Below are positions 50,112 through 58,002 of a stretch of 64,000 nt of DNA, piece by piece (positions within the stretch are counted from its first letter, which is position 1; every line of letters starts with the position of its first letter). A model generated the notes under the pieces. The model was not told the origin of the DNA. It saw only the letters and a program-made list of their open reading frames with translations, and made no database searches. Made by a program: the position numbers and the translations under genes. This stretch comes from Prochlorococcus marinus str. MIT 1214. GTDB lineage: Bacteria > Cyanobacteriota > Cyanobacteriia > PCC-6307 > Cyanobiaceae. Location of the stretch: positions 434,001 to 498,000 of the forward strand of contig NZ_CP114777.1 in the NCBI RefSeq assembly GCF_027359355.1. Reading direction: 5' to 3'.

Positions 50112-51062
50112 TTAGATGTTAAAGGAGGAATTAGCTAACTCATTCGTCAACTCAATTAATTTTTTAGAGATTCCAATCTCTTTCATTGAGTGTCCTGCAC
50201 TATCGATTACATAAAGTTTTGAAGAGGGCAATGATTTATTAAGATCCCATGCACTTCTCATGGGACAAACCACGTCATATCTTCCCTGAACAATCGAAAC
50301 AGGAATATCTTTTAGCTTAGAAATGTTTTTTAAAATATAATTTTCCTCTAAAAAAATGTTATTAACAAAATAATGACATTCTATACGCGCAAAAGAATCT
50401 GAGAAATTATCATTTGCAGCTTTTTTAATGGATAATTCCTTTGGCATGAGAAAGCTTGTTGACATTTCCCATCTCGTCCAAGCATGTGCCGCTTTGGCTC
50501 TCTCAGACCTATCTTGACTGGTTAATCTCTTATGGAAAGCATTAATCAAATCGCCTCTCTCATTTTTCGGAATAACAGACTGATAAAGATCAAATTCTTC
50601 AGGAAAAATCTCACTAGCACCTTTTTGATAGAACCAACTTAATTCGGTTTTTCTGCACAAAAATATACCCCTAAGAGTAAGACTTAAAACTTTTTCCGTG
50701 TGTTGAATGGCATAAATCAAGCTTAATGTTGAGCCCCATGACCCCCCAAAGACATGCCATGATTCAATTTTTAAGAGTTGTCTTAATTTTTCAATGTCTT
50801 CAATTAAATGATGAGTCGTATTTTCTTTTAACTCAGAATGAGGAGAAGATCTACCGCATCCTCTTTGATCAAATTGAACAATATTGAATTTCTTTGGGTC
50901 AAAATATCTTCTATAAGAAGGACTACTCCCACCCCCTGGGCCTCCATGAACAATCAAGACAGAGGATCCATTTGGATTGCCGCTTCTTTCCCAGTAGATT
51001 GAGTGTAGTGGGCTCACTTTCAATATCCCTTGTTCCTTAGGTTCTATTTCTGGAAATAACAT
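50112..51062 (-). CDS. pip: prolyl aminopeptidase (proline iminopeptidase)
   Basis: The 316-residue alpha/beta hydrolase removes N-terminal proline. Motifs are IVHGGPGGGSSPSYRRYFDP (oxyanion HGGPG), DQRGCGRS, the nucleophile elbow GGSWGSTLSL (Ser), GRYDVVCP (Asp) and SAGHS (His). Length matches the S33 family. Confidence 0.93.
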   Translation of the reverse strand: MLFPEIEPKEQGILKVSPLHSIYWERSGNPNGSSVLIVHGGPGGGSSPSYRRYFDPKKFNIVQFDQRGCGRSSPHSELKENTTHHLIEDIEKLRQLLKIESWHVFGGSWGSTLSLIYAIQHTEKVLSLTLRGIFLCRKTELSWFYQKGASEIFPEEFDLYQSVIPKNERGDLINAFHKRLTSQDRSERAKAAHAWTRWEMSTSFLMPKELSIKKAANDNFSDSFARIECHYFVNNIFLEENYILKNISKLKDIPVSIVQGRYDVVCPMRSAWDLNKSLPSSKLYVIDSAGHSMKEIGISKKLIELTNELANSSFNI

Positions 51063-51162
51063 TTTTAATTAAATTTTCGTCTTTTGCTTTTGAGACATTT
51101 CATTCAACTCAAGCATACATAACAAAATTAGCTATAAAGGATTATTAAAAAGGAATTGATCA

Positions 51163-51384
51163 ATGCGTAAGAAAAATTGGCTCAAAAGCTTTCGATTAAA
51201 TATTCATGCCCCTGGAACAGGTTTTGCCCTAATGATCTTGGCTTTAACTCAAATACCAGTAGGAATAAAAAATGCAGCTGAAGTTGCTTGTATTGGTCAA
51301 ACTTCAAATAAGATTTGGAAATCAGAAAAGAATCATGCTGATGCAAACATGCTTGCAGTTCAAAGATGCAATGGAAGAAATTAA
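51163..51384 (+). CDS. membrane-anchored small protein with RCNGR end
   Basis: The 73-residue protein has an N-terminal hydrophobic segment (GFALMILALTQIPVGI), one Cys, then ANMLAVQRCNGRN. The end matches that of the protein at 22232, so a disulfide-linked exported domain is plausible. Confidence 0.62.
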   Translation: MRKKNWLKSFRLNIHAPGTGFALMILALTQIPVGIKNAAEVACIGQTSNKIWKSEKNHADANMLAVQRCNGRN

Positions 51385-51500
51385 CTGGAATCATGTGTTC
51401 GTCTTCAAGCATAAAAAGATAAAAACAAAAAAATGTAACTTTGGCCTAGTACTTGATTTTTAACACGATAAAAAGGGGGATATTTGAAAATTGTTTTTTT

Positions 51501-51818
51501 ATGACTTCAGCGCTAAAAATAATCGATCAAGAACTAGCTCAGTTTGGATGGGTTGAGTCAATAGCAACTAATTCAATAAGCGATTTCAAATCAAAGAATA
51601 TAGATGTTGAAGAACAAACAACTAATGAAAAAGAATCTGATCTCATTGACACATTCATATGTCATTTGATCTTCTATGTGGTTTTTTGCTATTCCCTATT
51701 ACTTTATATTTTTATTGACCTTGGTTTTGGTTCCTTTTTAAAAAATAACGTGAATTCATTAATTAAACTCCAAAAACAATTTGAGCCAACTTCCTTTGTC
51801 ATTGCTCATTCCAATTAA
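51501..51818 (+). CDS. small membrane protein
   Basis: The 105-residue protein from MTSALKIIDQELAQFGWVES has a soluble N-terminal half and one or two hydrophobic segments (FICHLIFYVVFCYSLLLYIF). The frame is open 16 codons upstream, but this ATG gives a more natural start. Confidence 0.52.
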   Translation: MTSALKIIDQELAQFGWVESIATNSISDFKSKNIDVEEQTTNEKESDLIDTFICHLIFYVVFCYSLLLYIFIDLGFGSFLKNNVNSLIKLQKQFEPTSFVIAHSN

Positions 51819-51894
51819 TAAAGAATAGGCTCCTCCTTAAACAAATCAATTGGGTATTACTTACTATCGCACTAACTTAAATAATGTATTTATA

Positions 51895-51945
51895 TAGGAT
51901 CGAGATAGTTCGCTAACGGTCTGAGTCTGCACAGACCGTTTTTTC
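51895..51945 (+). ncRNA. candidate short RNA with intrinsic terminator
   Basis: A TATATAGGAT sequence (possible -10) is followed by about 20 bases and then AACGGTCTG-N8-CAGACCGTT and TTTTC (51915-51944). No gene ends just before it, so a very short transcript is possible. The stem could instead attenuate the downstream genes. Confidence 0.35.
51915..51944 (+). terminator. intrinsic terminator
   Basis: A perfect nine-bp stem AACGGTCTG/CAGACCGTT is followed by a T-run. Confidence 0.75.
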
Positions 51946-51952
51946 ATTCTAA

Positions 51953-52057
51953 ATGCAAAATTTCTTGACCAAAATTACAAAATATTTTTATGGAATTGAA
52001 GTTGGTCAATTCCATGAAGAGCCTATAGGAGAGGATTACTTCTATCCAGATTGGTAA
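51953..52057 (+). CDS. 34-residue acidic small protein
   Basis: The protein (FLTKITKYFYGIEVGQFHEE, EDYFYPDW) is rich in Tyr/Phe and acidic at the end. It starts nine bases after the terminator stem. Function unknown. Confidence 0.42.
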   Translation: MQNFLTKITKYFYGIEVGQFHEEPIGEDYFYPDW

Positions 52058-52278
52058 ATAGACGTCAGAGCGTTTATTATCGTTAATTTATAGATTTTTC
52101 ATGACTACACAACCATTTAGAAAATAATCCAATCAATTATTTATTTGAAGGGTGAGAACCACGGACTATATTTATTAAACTTCGTAAAGATTTACGCATA
52201 GACGCTACTCCTGCAATTGTTATCTTTGAATCGTTAATCAACTACTAGGAAATTCTACTTGAGTAAAAGCCGAGGTGT

Positions 52279-52332
52279 ATGAATTTAACAAAATCGATTA
52301 GAACAGCTATGTACAGAATTGGAGGTTTATGA
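52279..52332 (+). CDS. 17-residue leader-like peptide
   Basis: MNLTKSIRTAMYRIGGL is preceded by GAGG, and its TGA overlaps the next ATG (ATGA). It could be a leader peptide coupling translation of the CP12-like gene. Confidence 0.35.
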   Translation: MNLTKSIRTAMYRIGGL

Positions 52333-52493
52333 AACTAAAAACTCCTTTCAACATAATCAAAAATGCATTAATTGATATTCGAACAATGCATGACTTCTCT
52401 TACACGGTTCCCAATGAAACTAGAGATGAGTTCTGGGACAAAGAATGTAGTAACCACCCAACAGCATCTACATGCAAAGTTTATGAGGGCTAA
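52329..52493 (+). CDS. small protein with CP12-like C-terminal cysteine motif
   Basis: The 54-residue protein ends DEFWDKECSNHPTASTCKVY. CxxHPxxxxCKVYE fits the CP12 C-terminal pattern; the Asn before Pro is His here. GGAGG precedes the ATG by three bases. Related proteins are at 10650 and 27770. Confidence 0.65.
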   Translation: MKLKTPFNIIKNALIDIRTMHDFSYTVPNETRDEFWDKECSNHPTASTCKVYEG

Positions 52494-52551
52494 CAACAAT
52501 AAACTTTTTAGTAGATAATATCTTTTCAAGCCAAGCAAGAATCATCTAAGC

Positions 52552-52573
52552 AAAAAAACCCTGCCTAGCAGGG
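52552..52573 (-). terminator. intrinsic terminator after DUF4278 gene
   Basis: CCCTGC-CTA-GCAGGG has seven A on its left, a U-run on the minus strand. Confidence 0.78.
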
Positions 52574-52595
52574 CCTTCTAAAACGAGGTGTCAAA

Positions 52596-52772
52596 CTAAT
52601 GCTGATAACGATGACCGCGATAAGCTAATTCGAAATTTAGCTCCGACTTGGCTTCGCTTCTGCATGTGTTGTAGTGATTACGCCTGTAAGTCAACTCAAC
52701 ACAATCTTTTTGTGATTTGGGCTGCTTGTGCTGGACATAGTTTTGTCCACGATATAGAAGAGTAGTCATCAT
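52596..52772 (-). CDS. DUF4278 family protein (copy 2)
   Basis: The 58-residue protein has the family repeats LLYRGQNY, LTYRRNHY and LAYRGHRY. It starts with two Met codons. It shares leader architecture and a following terminator with 36132-36302. Confidence 0.82.
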   Translation of the reverse strand: MMTTLLYRGQNYVQHKQPKSQKDCVELTYRRNHYNTCRSEAKSELNFELAYRGHRYQH

Positions 52773-52788
52773 CCATACTCCGAATGTT

Positions 52789-52843
52789 GATTTAAGTCCC
52801 CGTTCCTTGGCTTAAATCGAAATGCGGCTCGCTATGTAGCGAG
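52789..52843 (-). promoter_or_regulatory. conserved two-hairpin leader RNA of DUF4278 gene (copy 2)
   Basis: On the minus strand CTCGCTA-CA-TAGCGAG (52828-52843) is followed by GATTTAAG-N14-CTTAAATC (52789-52818), whose loop contains GGAACGGGG. It ends 16 bases before the start codon. Order, loop and spacing match the leader at 36320-36371 although the stems differ. Confidence 0.5.
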
Positions 52844-53013
52844 TTGAACGTTTTGGTAGCGGTTGCTACAAAAAATATTATGTTATGAATGCATAGCACA
52901 TGTAGTTCATCTTGATACAAAACTATCTAGTGGTATTTACTCAAATTTTTAAATCTTTTTAGTAGATATCAAAACTGAAAGATAATTCGGCAAAAAAGTT
53001 TTTTTAATAAGCT

Positions 53014-53277
53014 TTAAGAGGTCTCCCATAAGGGTTTCATAGAAACTTCCCATTCTCTTTCTACTGACAACATCCATAGGGCTCTTGCTTTTTCATAAGT
53101 TAACTTCTTACTTTCATATAATTCAACATGAGGAGTAATCCCGTGTAGGAACCTGTGCCTGCAGCTAGCGTAGTGAACTCTTATGTAATTAGTTCCGTCT
53201 TCATCAGGGTGCTTATCTTTAAAAAACCTGATGGCCCAGACACGATCTTTTTTTACAAGCCAACTTTCATTTTGCAT
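53014..53277 (-). CDS. DUF1651 family protein (copy 2)
   Basis: The 87-residue protein has ESWLVKKDRVWAIRFFKDKH and LTYEKARALWMLSVEREWEV, the DUF1651 pattern. It follows the DELAELQ-family gene by two bases, so the two are probably one operon. Confidence 0.75.
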   Translation of the reverse strand: MQNESWLVKKDRVWAIRFFKDKHPDEDGTNYIRVHYASCRHRFLHGITPHVELYESKKLTYEKARALWMLSVEREWEVSMKPLWETS

Positions 53278-53279
53278 TT

Positions 53280-53495
53280 TTAGTAGAAGCTTGGATTATC
53301 TCTTTTATGCTGTCTTGCCTTTGAATGACAACTATCTGGTGACCAACGATTTTTAATAACTTCAAGAAAATCACATATGAATTCATCTGGGCAATCAAGT
53401 TCATCCTGCAATTCAGCTAACTCATCAATAAAAAATACGAATGTTCTACTTATTAAACCTGACTTTTGCTTTTGGGACGGAATCCATTTGGCCAT
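53280..53495 (-). CDS. small conserved protein, DELAELQ family (copy 2)
   Basis: The 71-residue protein from MAKWIPSQKQKSGLISRTFV has FIDELAELQDELDCPDEFIC, homologous to 20672-20863. That homology fixes the start four codons inside the longest frame. It is cotranscribed with the DUF1651 gene. Confidence 0.68.
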   Translation of the reverse strand: MAKWIPSQKQKSGLISRTFVFFIDELAELQDELDCPDEFICDFLEVIKNRWSPDSCHSKARQHKRDNPSFY

Positions 53496-53526
53496 AACTA
53501 GAAACAATAATTAGCTAAAACAATAA

Positions 53527-53637
53527 TTAAACTATTACTGCAGAACCTATTTGGTAAACACCTGCTATTAAAAGCAAAACAGGAAGGTTTATTAAAACTA
53601 AAAGCTTAGCTGCAGTAATTTTATTAATTGATGTCAT
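53527..53637 (-). CDS. 36-residue one-helix protein, HLIP-like
   Basis: From MTSINKITAAKLLVLINLPV the peptide forms one helix and ends GVYQIGSAVIV. The length and ending loosely resemble the short hli proteins at 40239-40358, but the pigment-binding ExxNGR is absent. Possibly a decayed hli. Confidence 0.4.
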   Translation of the reverse strand: MTSINKITAAKLLVLINLPVLLLIAGVYQIGSAVIV

Positions 53638-53804
53638 TGCTAAAATGTTTTTAAAATATGAATCAATAATTGGGAATATAACCAGGAATAATCTATCCCT
53701 AAAGGTCGGTTCAGGTAGGGCTAACCAGTTCGGGTACAAAAAGAGGAAATCCCTCCAAAAACGTAGATTAATTCTGAATAGAGTTGAACACTAGGAGAAG
53801 TTCT

Positions 53805-54011
53805 ATGAAACGAAATTTATTATTTTTTCATCGGCTATGTTTTTGACAGCTATGAATGCACAAGCCGAAAGTTTTTGGTTGATCCTACAAAACAGTACTT
53901 ACGGAATAGAAAAAAATAGAAATGAAAAACATGTCTCAAGGCAAGGAACAAGGCAAGCAGTACACAAAAAGTTCGGGTATTCCTCGTTACTTGTGCTTAA
54001 TAGGCAAATAA
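53805..54011 (+). pseudogene. exported protein gene disrupted by two homopolymer frameshifts
   Basis: AGGAG (53793-53797) precedes MKRNLLFF. After a shift in the T6 run the next frame gives SSAMFLTAMNAQAES, completing a signal peptide, then FWLILQNSTYGIEK. A second shift in the A7 run returns to the first frame: IEMKNMSQGKEQGKQYTKSS and IPRYLCLIGK, stop at 54009-54011. The two shifts compensate. The joined product of about 68 residues looks like one exported protein. Confidence 0.5.
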
Positions 54012-54390
54012 AAAAGTATCAAACAAAATAGCTTATTGGTGCAACTGGATAGTTAACTTGCTGGCTTTTGATTAGGAGACTAATAGAAGGTGGTTTAACA
54101 ACAATCACAACCTTTGTCTCTATTATTGCATTTTCTTCAAAAGTATCAGCAATATCTCGAAGCATTAGTGCGATAAATGCAGGAGGAAATAGGGTTTATT
54201 GCATATTTAGAGTATTGCTGAGCAGTTCCCTGCATTGGTGGAATAATGATGTTATCGATTTGATCTTCAGTAGGTGACCACTTCGTTCCACATTTTTGTC
54301 ACAGTTTACAGTCACCTAACAACAAAAATATAAATTGTTTTGCATGGAGTCAATATTGTAAATCCATTTACTACTTGCTTAAGCATTTGA

Positions 54391-54576
54391 TCAAACGACA
54401 CCCAATTTCATTCCACTTTTCACCTTTGCAAGAATCTTATCGTCTAAATCATTGTCTGTTTGAAGAACTAGCCACTCAATTGCACTGATAATAAAAGCTT
54501 TCATTTGCTTTTTAAAAAATTTTTTCAACATCAAAAAGAGTACTGGCTTAAATATCAAGAAAAGGAAACTAACCAT
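54391..54576 (-). CDS. small membrane protein
   Basis: The 61-residue protein has a hydrophobic N-terminal part (SFLFLIFKPVLFLMLKKFFK) and a helical soluble end (DNDLDDKILAKVKSGMK). Function unknown. Confidence 0.52.
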   Translation of the reverse strand: MVSFLFLIFKPVLFLMLKKFFKKQMKAFIISAIEWLVLQTDNDLDDKILAKVKSGMKLGVV

Positions 54577-54623
54577 TACATTACATTTATTCAGTATGGT
54601 TTTACCTCATATTCTCAAATATT

Positions 54624-54665
54624 GGTGTAACCACCCCAAAAAACTTCGCATTGCACTACAACATC
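54624..54665 (+). promoter_or_regulatory. 42-bp conserved upstream element (copy 2)
   Basis: The block starts GGTGTAACCACC and ends CGCATTGCACTACAACATC; 38 of 42 bases match 48651-48692. It precedes the paralogous MxxPYH gene by 45 bases. Confidence 0.6.
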
Positions 54666-54710
54666 GACTTATTTCGTTGGTTAGATTCTCTAGTACTTTG
54701 ATTTTTTATC

Positions 54711-54803
54711 ATGCTTACTCCATATCACATAATTTTATTCGCAGTCCTTTTAGTAGTTAGTTCTGCTTCAATTTTTCAAATGTCCACTGCAGAGCAAAAC
54801 TAA
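54711..54803 (+). CDS. small membrane protein, MxxPYH family (copy 2)
   Basis: The 30-residue protein MLTPYHIILFAVLLVVSSAS ends QMSTAEQN. It is paralogous to 48736-48882 but lacks the polar tail. The stop overlaps the next start (TAATG). Confidence 0.6.
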   Translation: MLTPYHIILFAVLLVVSSASIFQMSTAEQN

Positions 54804-54892
54804 TGACATCTTTTTTCATCATTGCTATGGCTGGTTATTTCTATTTGATGGCCTGCTTATGGAGAGATTTAAGAAGAACCAAAACAAGTTGA
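54803..54892 (+). CDS. 29-residue membrane peptide
   Basis: The peptide has one helix (FFIIAMAGYFYLMACLW) and a basic end (RDLRRTKTS). The TAATG overlap suggests co-translation with the MxxPYH protein. Confidence 0.5.
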   Translation: MTSFFIIAMAGYFYLMACLWRDLRRTKTS

Positions 54893-54979
54893 AATTCACT
54901 TAATATTTTAATTTTCAAAATTGCTTGTTAACTTCAAAGAAGACTCAAACAAAATCTTCTTCATTATTGAGAAAAACGA

Positions 54980-55132
54980 ATGAATAGTATTACAAGATTT
55001 TCAGCTATTGGTATACCCGCGATAATTGGGATGGGAATTGCCTGGGTCGGTAATCGAATTATTAAAAATGAAAAAGGACTCAGAGATCGCGAATTAGAAC
55101 TTAAGCTTCAACTAAACAACAAATTCGATTGA
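54980..55132 (+). CDS. small membrane protein with charged tail
   Basis: The 50-residue protein has one helix (FSAIGIPAIIGMGIAWVG) and a charged coiled tail (KGLRDRELELKLQL). It lies 28 bases before the HAD gene. The layout resembles the protein at 11003. Confidence 0.55.
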   Translation: MNSITRFSAIGIPAIIGMGIAWVGNRIIKNEKGLRDRELELKLQLNNKFD

Positions 55133-55160
55133 ACATTTTTGATTAGAAAAAAACTCAATA

Positions 55161-55958
55161 ATGAATAATATTGGCCTAATTTTATTTGATATCGATGGGG
55201 TTATTCGTGACGTAACCAACAGCTATCGATTAGCTATCCAAGAAACTGTACATTTTTTTAGTGGGTGGAGACCCTCGATAGAAGATATTGATTCTATAAA
55301 AAGTGAAGGCTGTTGGAACAATGATTGGGATTTGAGCCTAGAAATGATCAATAGACATGTACAAAAAAACAATCTTTCTTTTTCAGCTCCGTCTAGAAAA
55401 ATATTAATTGAATGCTTTGAAAACTTTTATTTTGGTGGTGATCCAAACCATGACTCTAGTGAGTGGTCAGGTTTTATTAAAGATGAAACGTTATTAGTCA
55501 AACAAACACTTTTTGATGAATTAACCCAGCGAAGAATTGGTTGGGGTTTCGTAAGTGGAGCTGAATTACCATCAGCGAAATTCGTCCTAGAGCAGAGGCT
55601 CGGCTTAGCCTCTGCACCCTTGATTTCAATGGGTGAAGCGCCAGAAAAACCTGATCCAACAGGATTTATTTCACTATCTTCTAAACTTTCAAAAAAACCA
55701 TTAGGCCTTTCCAATCCTCCAATTGCATATATTGGAGATACTGTTGCAGATGTTAAAACAGTTATAAATGCTCGAATTAAGATCCCTGATCAGAAATTTA
55801 TCAGTCTCGCTATTGCCCCCCCACATTTACATGTAGCTTCAAGTCGAGAGAAACGTCTCAGATATGAGGAAGAGTTGAGAAAAGCAGGTGCAGATTTGAT
55901 TATTAAATCGATGGACAATTTAAAAAATGAAATTCTAAATTTATTCACAAACCAATAG
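55161..55958 (+). CDS. HAD-superfamily phosphatase-like protein
   Basis: The 265-residue protein has HAD motif I LILFDIDGVIRD, motif II in WGFVSGAELPSA, Lys in APEKPDPTGFI and motif IV YIGDTVADVKT. The DIDGV form and length fit the TIGR01548-like HAD group seen in cyanobacteria. Substrate unknown. Confidence 0.85.
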   Translation: MNNIGLILFDIDGVIRDVTNSYRLAIQETVHFFSGWRPSIEDIDSIKSEGCWNNDWDLSLEMINRHVQKNNLSFSAPSRKILIECFENFYFGGDPNHDSSEWSGFIKDETLLVKQTLFDELTQRRIGWGFVSGAELPSAKFVLEQRLGLASAPLISMGEAPEKPDPTGFISLSSKLSKKPLGLSNPPIAYIGDTVADVKTVINARIKIPDQKFISLAIAPPHLHVASSREKRLRYEEELRKAGADLIIKSMDNLKNEILNLFTNQ

Positions 55959-56117
55959 ACAATTCAAAATCTAGTTTTTAAATTCACGCAATTGTTCAGT
56001 TTCCCAAAGAAAAATCGATAAAAGATAATTTCTTAAATTGAATTTGTTAAAAAGGTGCTTAAAACAATTAGTTAATTTTGCTTTATAAGTCTAAAAGCAC
56101 GTAACTGCAAAACGAAA

Positions 56118-56402
56118 TCAAGCTGAAACTGCTTCAGCATTAATTACATCGTCGTCAGACATCTTTACTTCATCATCATTTGATTTCTTTTTTTGAAGAA
56201 TGTAGTAAGCAGCTCCGCCAGCAACTGTTGATGAGACAATTAATCCAGAAATAAGTGTAAGTGCAACGAGTCCGCCTATCAGTCCACCTTTCAAACGAAG
56301 AAGGTTTGATTTAATTAAAAGAAGTAAAAGTAATGTTGCAGTTGCTTTTAATGAAGCGATTCTTAAAGCTGTTAAAGGCCAAAATGGATTAAAGAAAAAC
56401 AT
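56118..56402 (-). CDS. membrane protein with Lys/Asp-rich tail
   Basis: The 94-residue protein has two hydrophobic stretches (ATATLLLLLLIKS and GGLIGGLVALTLISGLIVSS) and an acidic end. It ends a minus-strand cluster of four small membrane genes. Function unknown. Confidence 0.55.
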   Translation of the reverse strand: MFFFNPFWPLTALRIASLKATATLLLLLLIKSNLLRLKGGLIGGLVALTLISGLIVSSTVAGGAAYYILQKKKSNDDEVKMSDDDVINAEAVSA

Positions 56403-56458
56403 TTTAAAATTTCTTTATTCAAATGTAGAGGTTTTTTTGACTTATTGAGGAATAAAAA

Positions 56459-56641
56459 CTAGAAAATGGTGAAATTGCTTGTAGTTCCTTTAGGTGTAGC
56501 AAAGTCTTGTACAACTTCTTCGCTCATACATTCAGTTGGATAGGAGATCACATTCTTTGCCGTGAATCCTGCACCAATAGCAACGACACCAATCACAAAA
56601 ATCCATTTGGATCTTTCACTTGAAATAAGTCTGTTGATCAT
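56459..56641 (-). CDS. small single-helix membrane protein
   Basis: The 60-residue protein has one helix (WIFVIGVVAIGAGFTAK) and an exposed part with one Cys. Its ATG directly follows the upstream stop (TAAATG). Confidence 0.6.
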   Translation of the reverse strand: MINRLISSERSKWIFVIGVVAIGAGFTAKNVISYPTECMSEEVVQDFATPKGTTSNFTIF

Positions 56642-56839
56642 TTACGAAAAATCATTGATTTTTATTCTGTCAAATAGTCTGAGAATTGGGTGGAAAAGAT
56701 ATTGATCGAGAGTTTTATCAGCATTTTGAGAAGTCATTACCCAATAAATAAAAGCCCCAATACAGAGAAGAGTTAATATTTTCGGCCAAAAGTTTTCTGG
56801 ATAATTCGAATCGGAGCTGAATTGATTTTCTTTTCTCAT
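56642..56839 (-). CDS. small single-helix membrane protein
   Basis: From MRKENQFSSDSNYPENFWPK the protein is 65 residues with one helix (ILTLLCIGAFIYWVM). Its ATG overlaps the previous stop (TAATG), favoured over the TTG three codons upstream. Confidence 0.6.
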   Translation of the reverse strand: MRKENQFSSDSNYPENFWPKILTLLCIGAFIYWVMTSQNADKTLDQYLFHPILRLFDRIKINDFS

Positions 56840-57051
56840 TACTTCCAACGTATACGTTCTGGATGATCTTTTTCAATTTTCCTAAGTAGCAAAACCAAAC
56901 CCACAAGACTCAATGGTCCAATGACAAGTGCAACTTGCATAAAGGTTTTTATTAAAGGATCTAAAACCGCAAAAAAATTCATTATCTCAACAACTGTCGC
57001 CACCATTACAACCAATAATCTTGAAAGTGAGTCTGGAGGAATTAAGAACAT
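56839..57051 (-). CDS. membrane protein with two helices
   Basis: The 70-residue protein has helices LLVVMVATVVEIMNFFAVL and VALVIGPLSLVGLVLLL and a charged end (KIEKDHPERIRWK). It is the first gene of a coupled cluster with 56642 and 56459. Confidence 0.6.
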   Translation of the reverse strand: MFLIPPDSLSRLLVVMVATVVEIMNFFAVLDPLIKTFMQVALVIGPLSLVGLVLLLRKIEKDHPERIRWK

Positions 57052-57128
57052 ATCTTCTTACTGATTTACTTGTTGCTTTTATCTTAGTATTAGCTTGAAT
57101 TTAGAAATACATTTTAATTATTTTTGGA

Positions 57129-57233
57129 ATGTGCGGTCAACGTCCAAATATTCGCCTAGTCCGTCCTCGGGTTCCCTCTGTTAAACAACTAACCCGGTTT
57201 CAATCATTGGTAAGTTTCTTTAAAAAATATTAG
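57129..57233 (+). CDS. possible 34-residue basic peptide
   Basis: MCGQRPNIRLVRPRVPSVKQ continues to a basic aromatic end. It is strongly basic and lacks a clear ribosome binding site. Low certainty. Confidence 0.33.
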   Translation: MCGQRPNIRLVRPRVPSVKQLTRFQSLVSFFKKY

Positions 57234-57295
57234 TTCTTGTATTAGGAAGATTTCAATATAGTTGCTAATTTCGTATTAGCTCCAAATTAACTTAA

Positions 57296-57892
57296 TTGAC
57301 CTTCAGATCATTATTGTTATTAGCACATCTACAAGCATTTCTCATACCTATCCTTATTGGAATTAAGTCCATAAACAGATTCAAGCAAATTAGATTTCCT
57401 CTGCTACCACCTTTTGCCTTTATCTCAATAGGCCTTGCTTCAATGTTTGAGATGTTCGATCATACGACTACGGATTGGATATATGTAGATCACTCATCAA
57501 TATATAATTGGCTGTTTTATTCATTTCTTTCTATTGGATTATCGTTATTTACTATTTCAGTAGCTAAAAACAAGTCGATCATAACTAGCAATATTTTGTT
57601 AATAATTGCCGCGGTTTTTTCTTATTGGTTACTAGACAAGTCAACAACTCTTTTAATTCAAGTATTAATAAGTATTCTACTTATATCGCAATGGTGGAAC
57701 CGATTTAAAGATTGGGTCTTCTTTATATATCCCATCACGGGAGTAATCTTTACTACATTCTTTGGGATTCTACTTTCAAGTTCAGGCGAACAAATATGGC
57801 ATGTATTTATAGGTCCATCTGGAACGATAAGTGTCTTAGCTTTTTACGCAGTTTTAAAGAGATCAAGAAAAAAAGAAATCATTTCTACTTAA
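57296..57892 (+). CDS. polytopic membrane protein
   Basis: The 198-residue protein has about seven hydrophobic segments. The stretch FEMFDHTTTDWIYVDHSSIY has His and Asp spaced as in CREST-type membrane hydrolases (hemolysin III, ceramidase-like), but this is only a resemblance. The start is TTG. Confidence 0.6.
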   Translation: MTFRSLLLLAHLQAFLIPILIGIKSINRFKQIRFPLLPPFAFISIGLASMFEMFDHTTTDWIYVDHSSIYNWLFYSFLSIGLSLFTISVAKNKSIITSNILLIIAAVFSYWLLDKSTTLLIQVLISILLISQWWNRFKDWVFFIYPITGVIFTTFFGILLSSSGEQIWHVFIGPSGTISVLAFYAVLKRSRKKEIIST

Positions 57893-58002
57893 TAAGATAT
57901 TGATCAACTTCAAGATCGCCATGACTTATTAAAATTACATTTGCAGTTATCATCTTAGGTAAGATGATTCATCCCATTACGTTGATTAATGTTTAAAAGC
58001 TA

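Noticed and set aside
54068-54277. 69-codon plus frame with TTG start
   Set aside because: It starts with TTG, overlaps no conserved feature and has no convincing family pattern; coding status is undecided, so it was left out.
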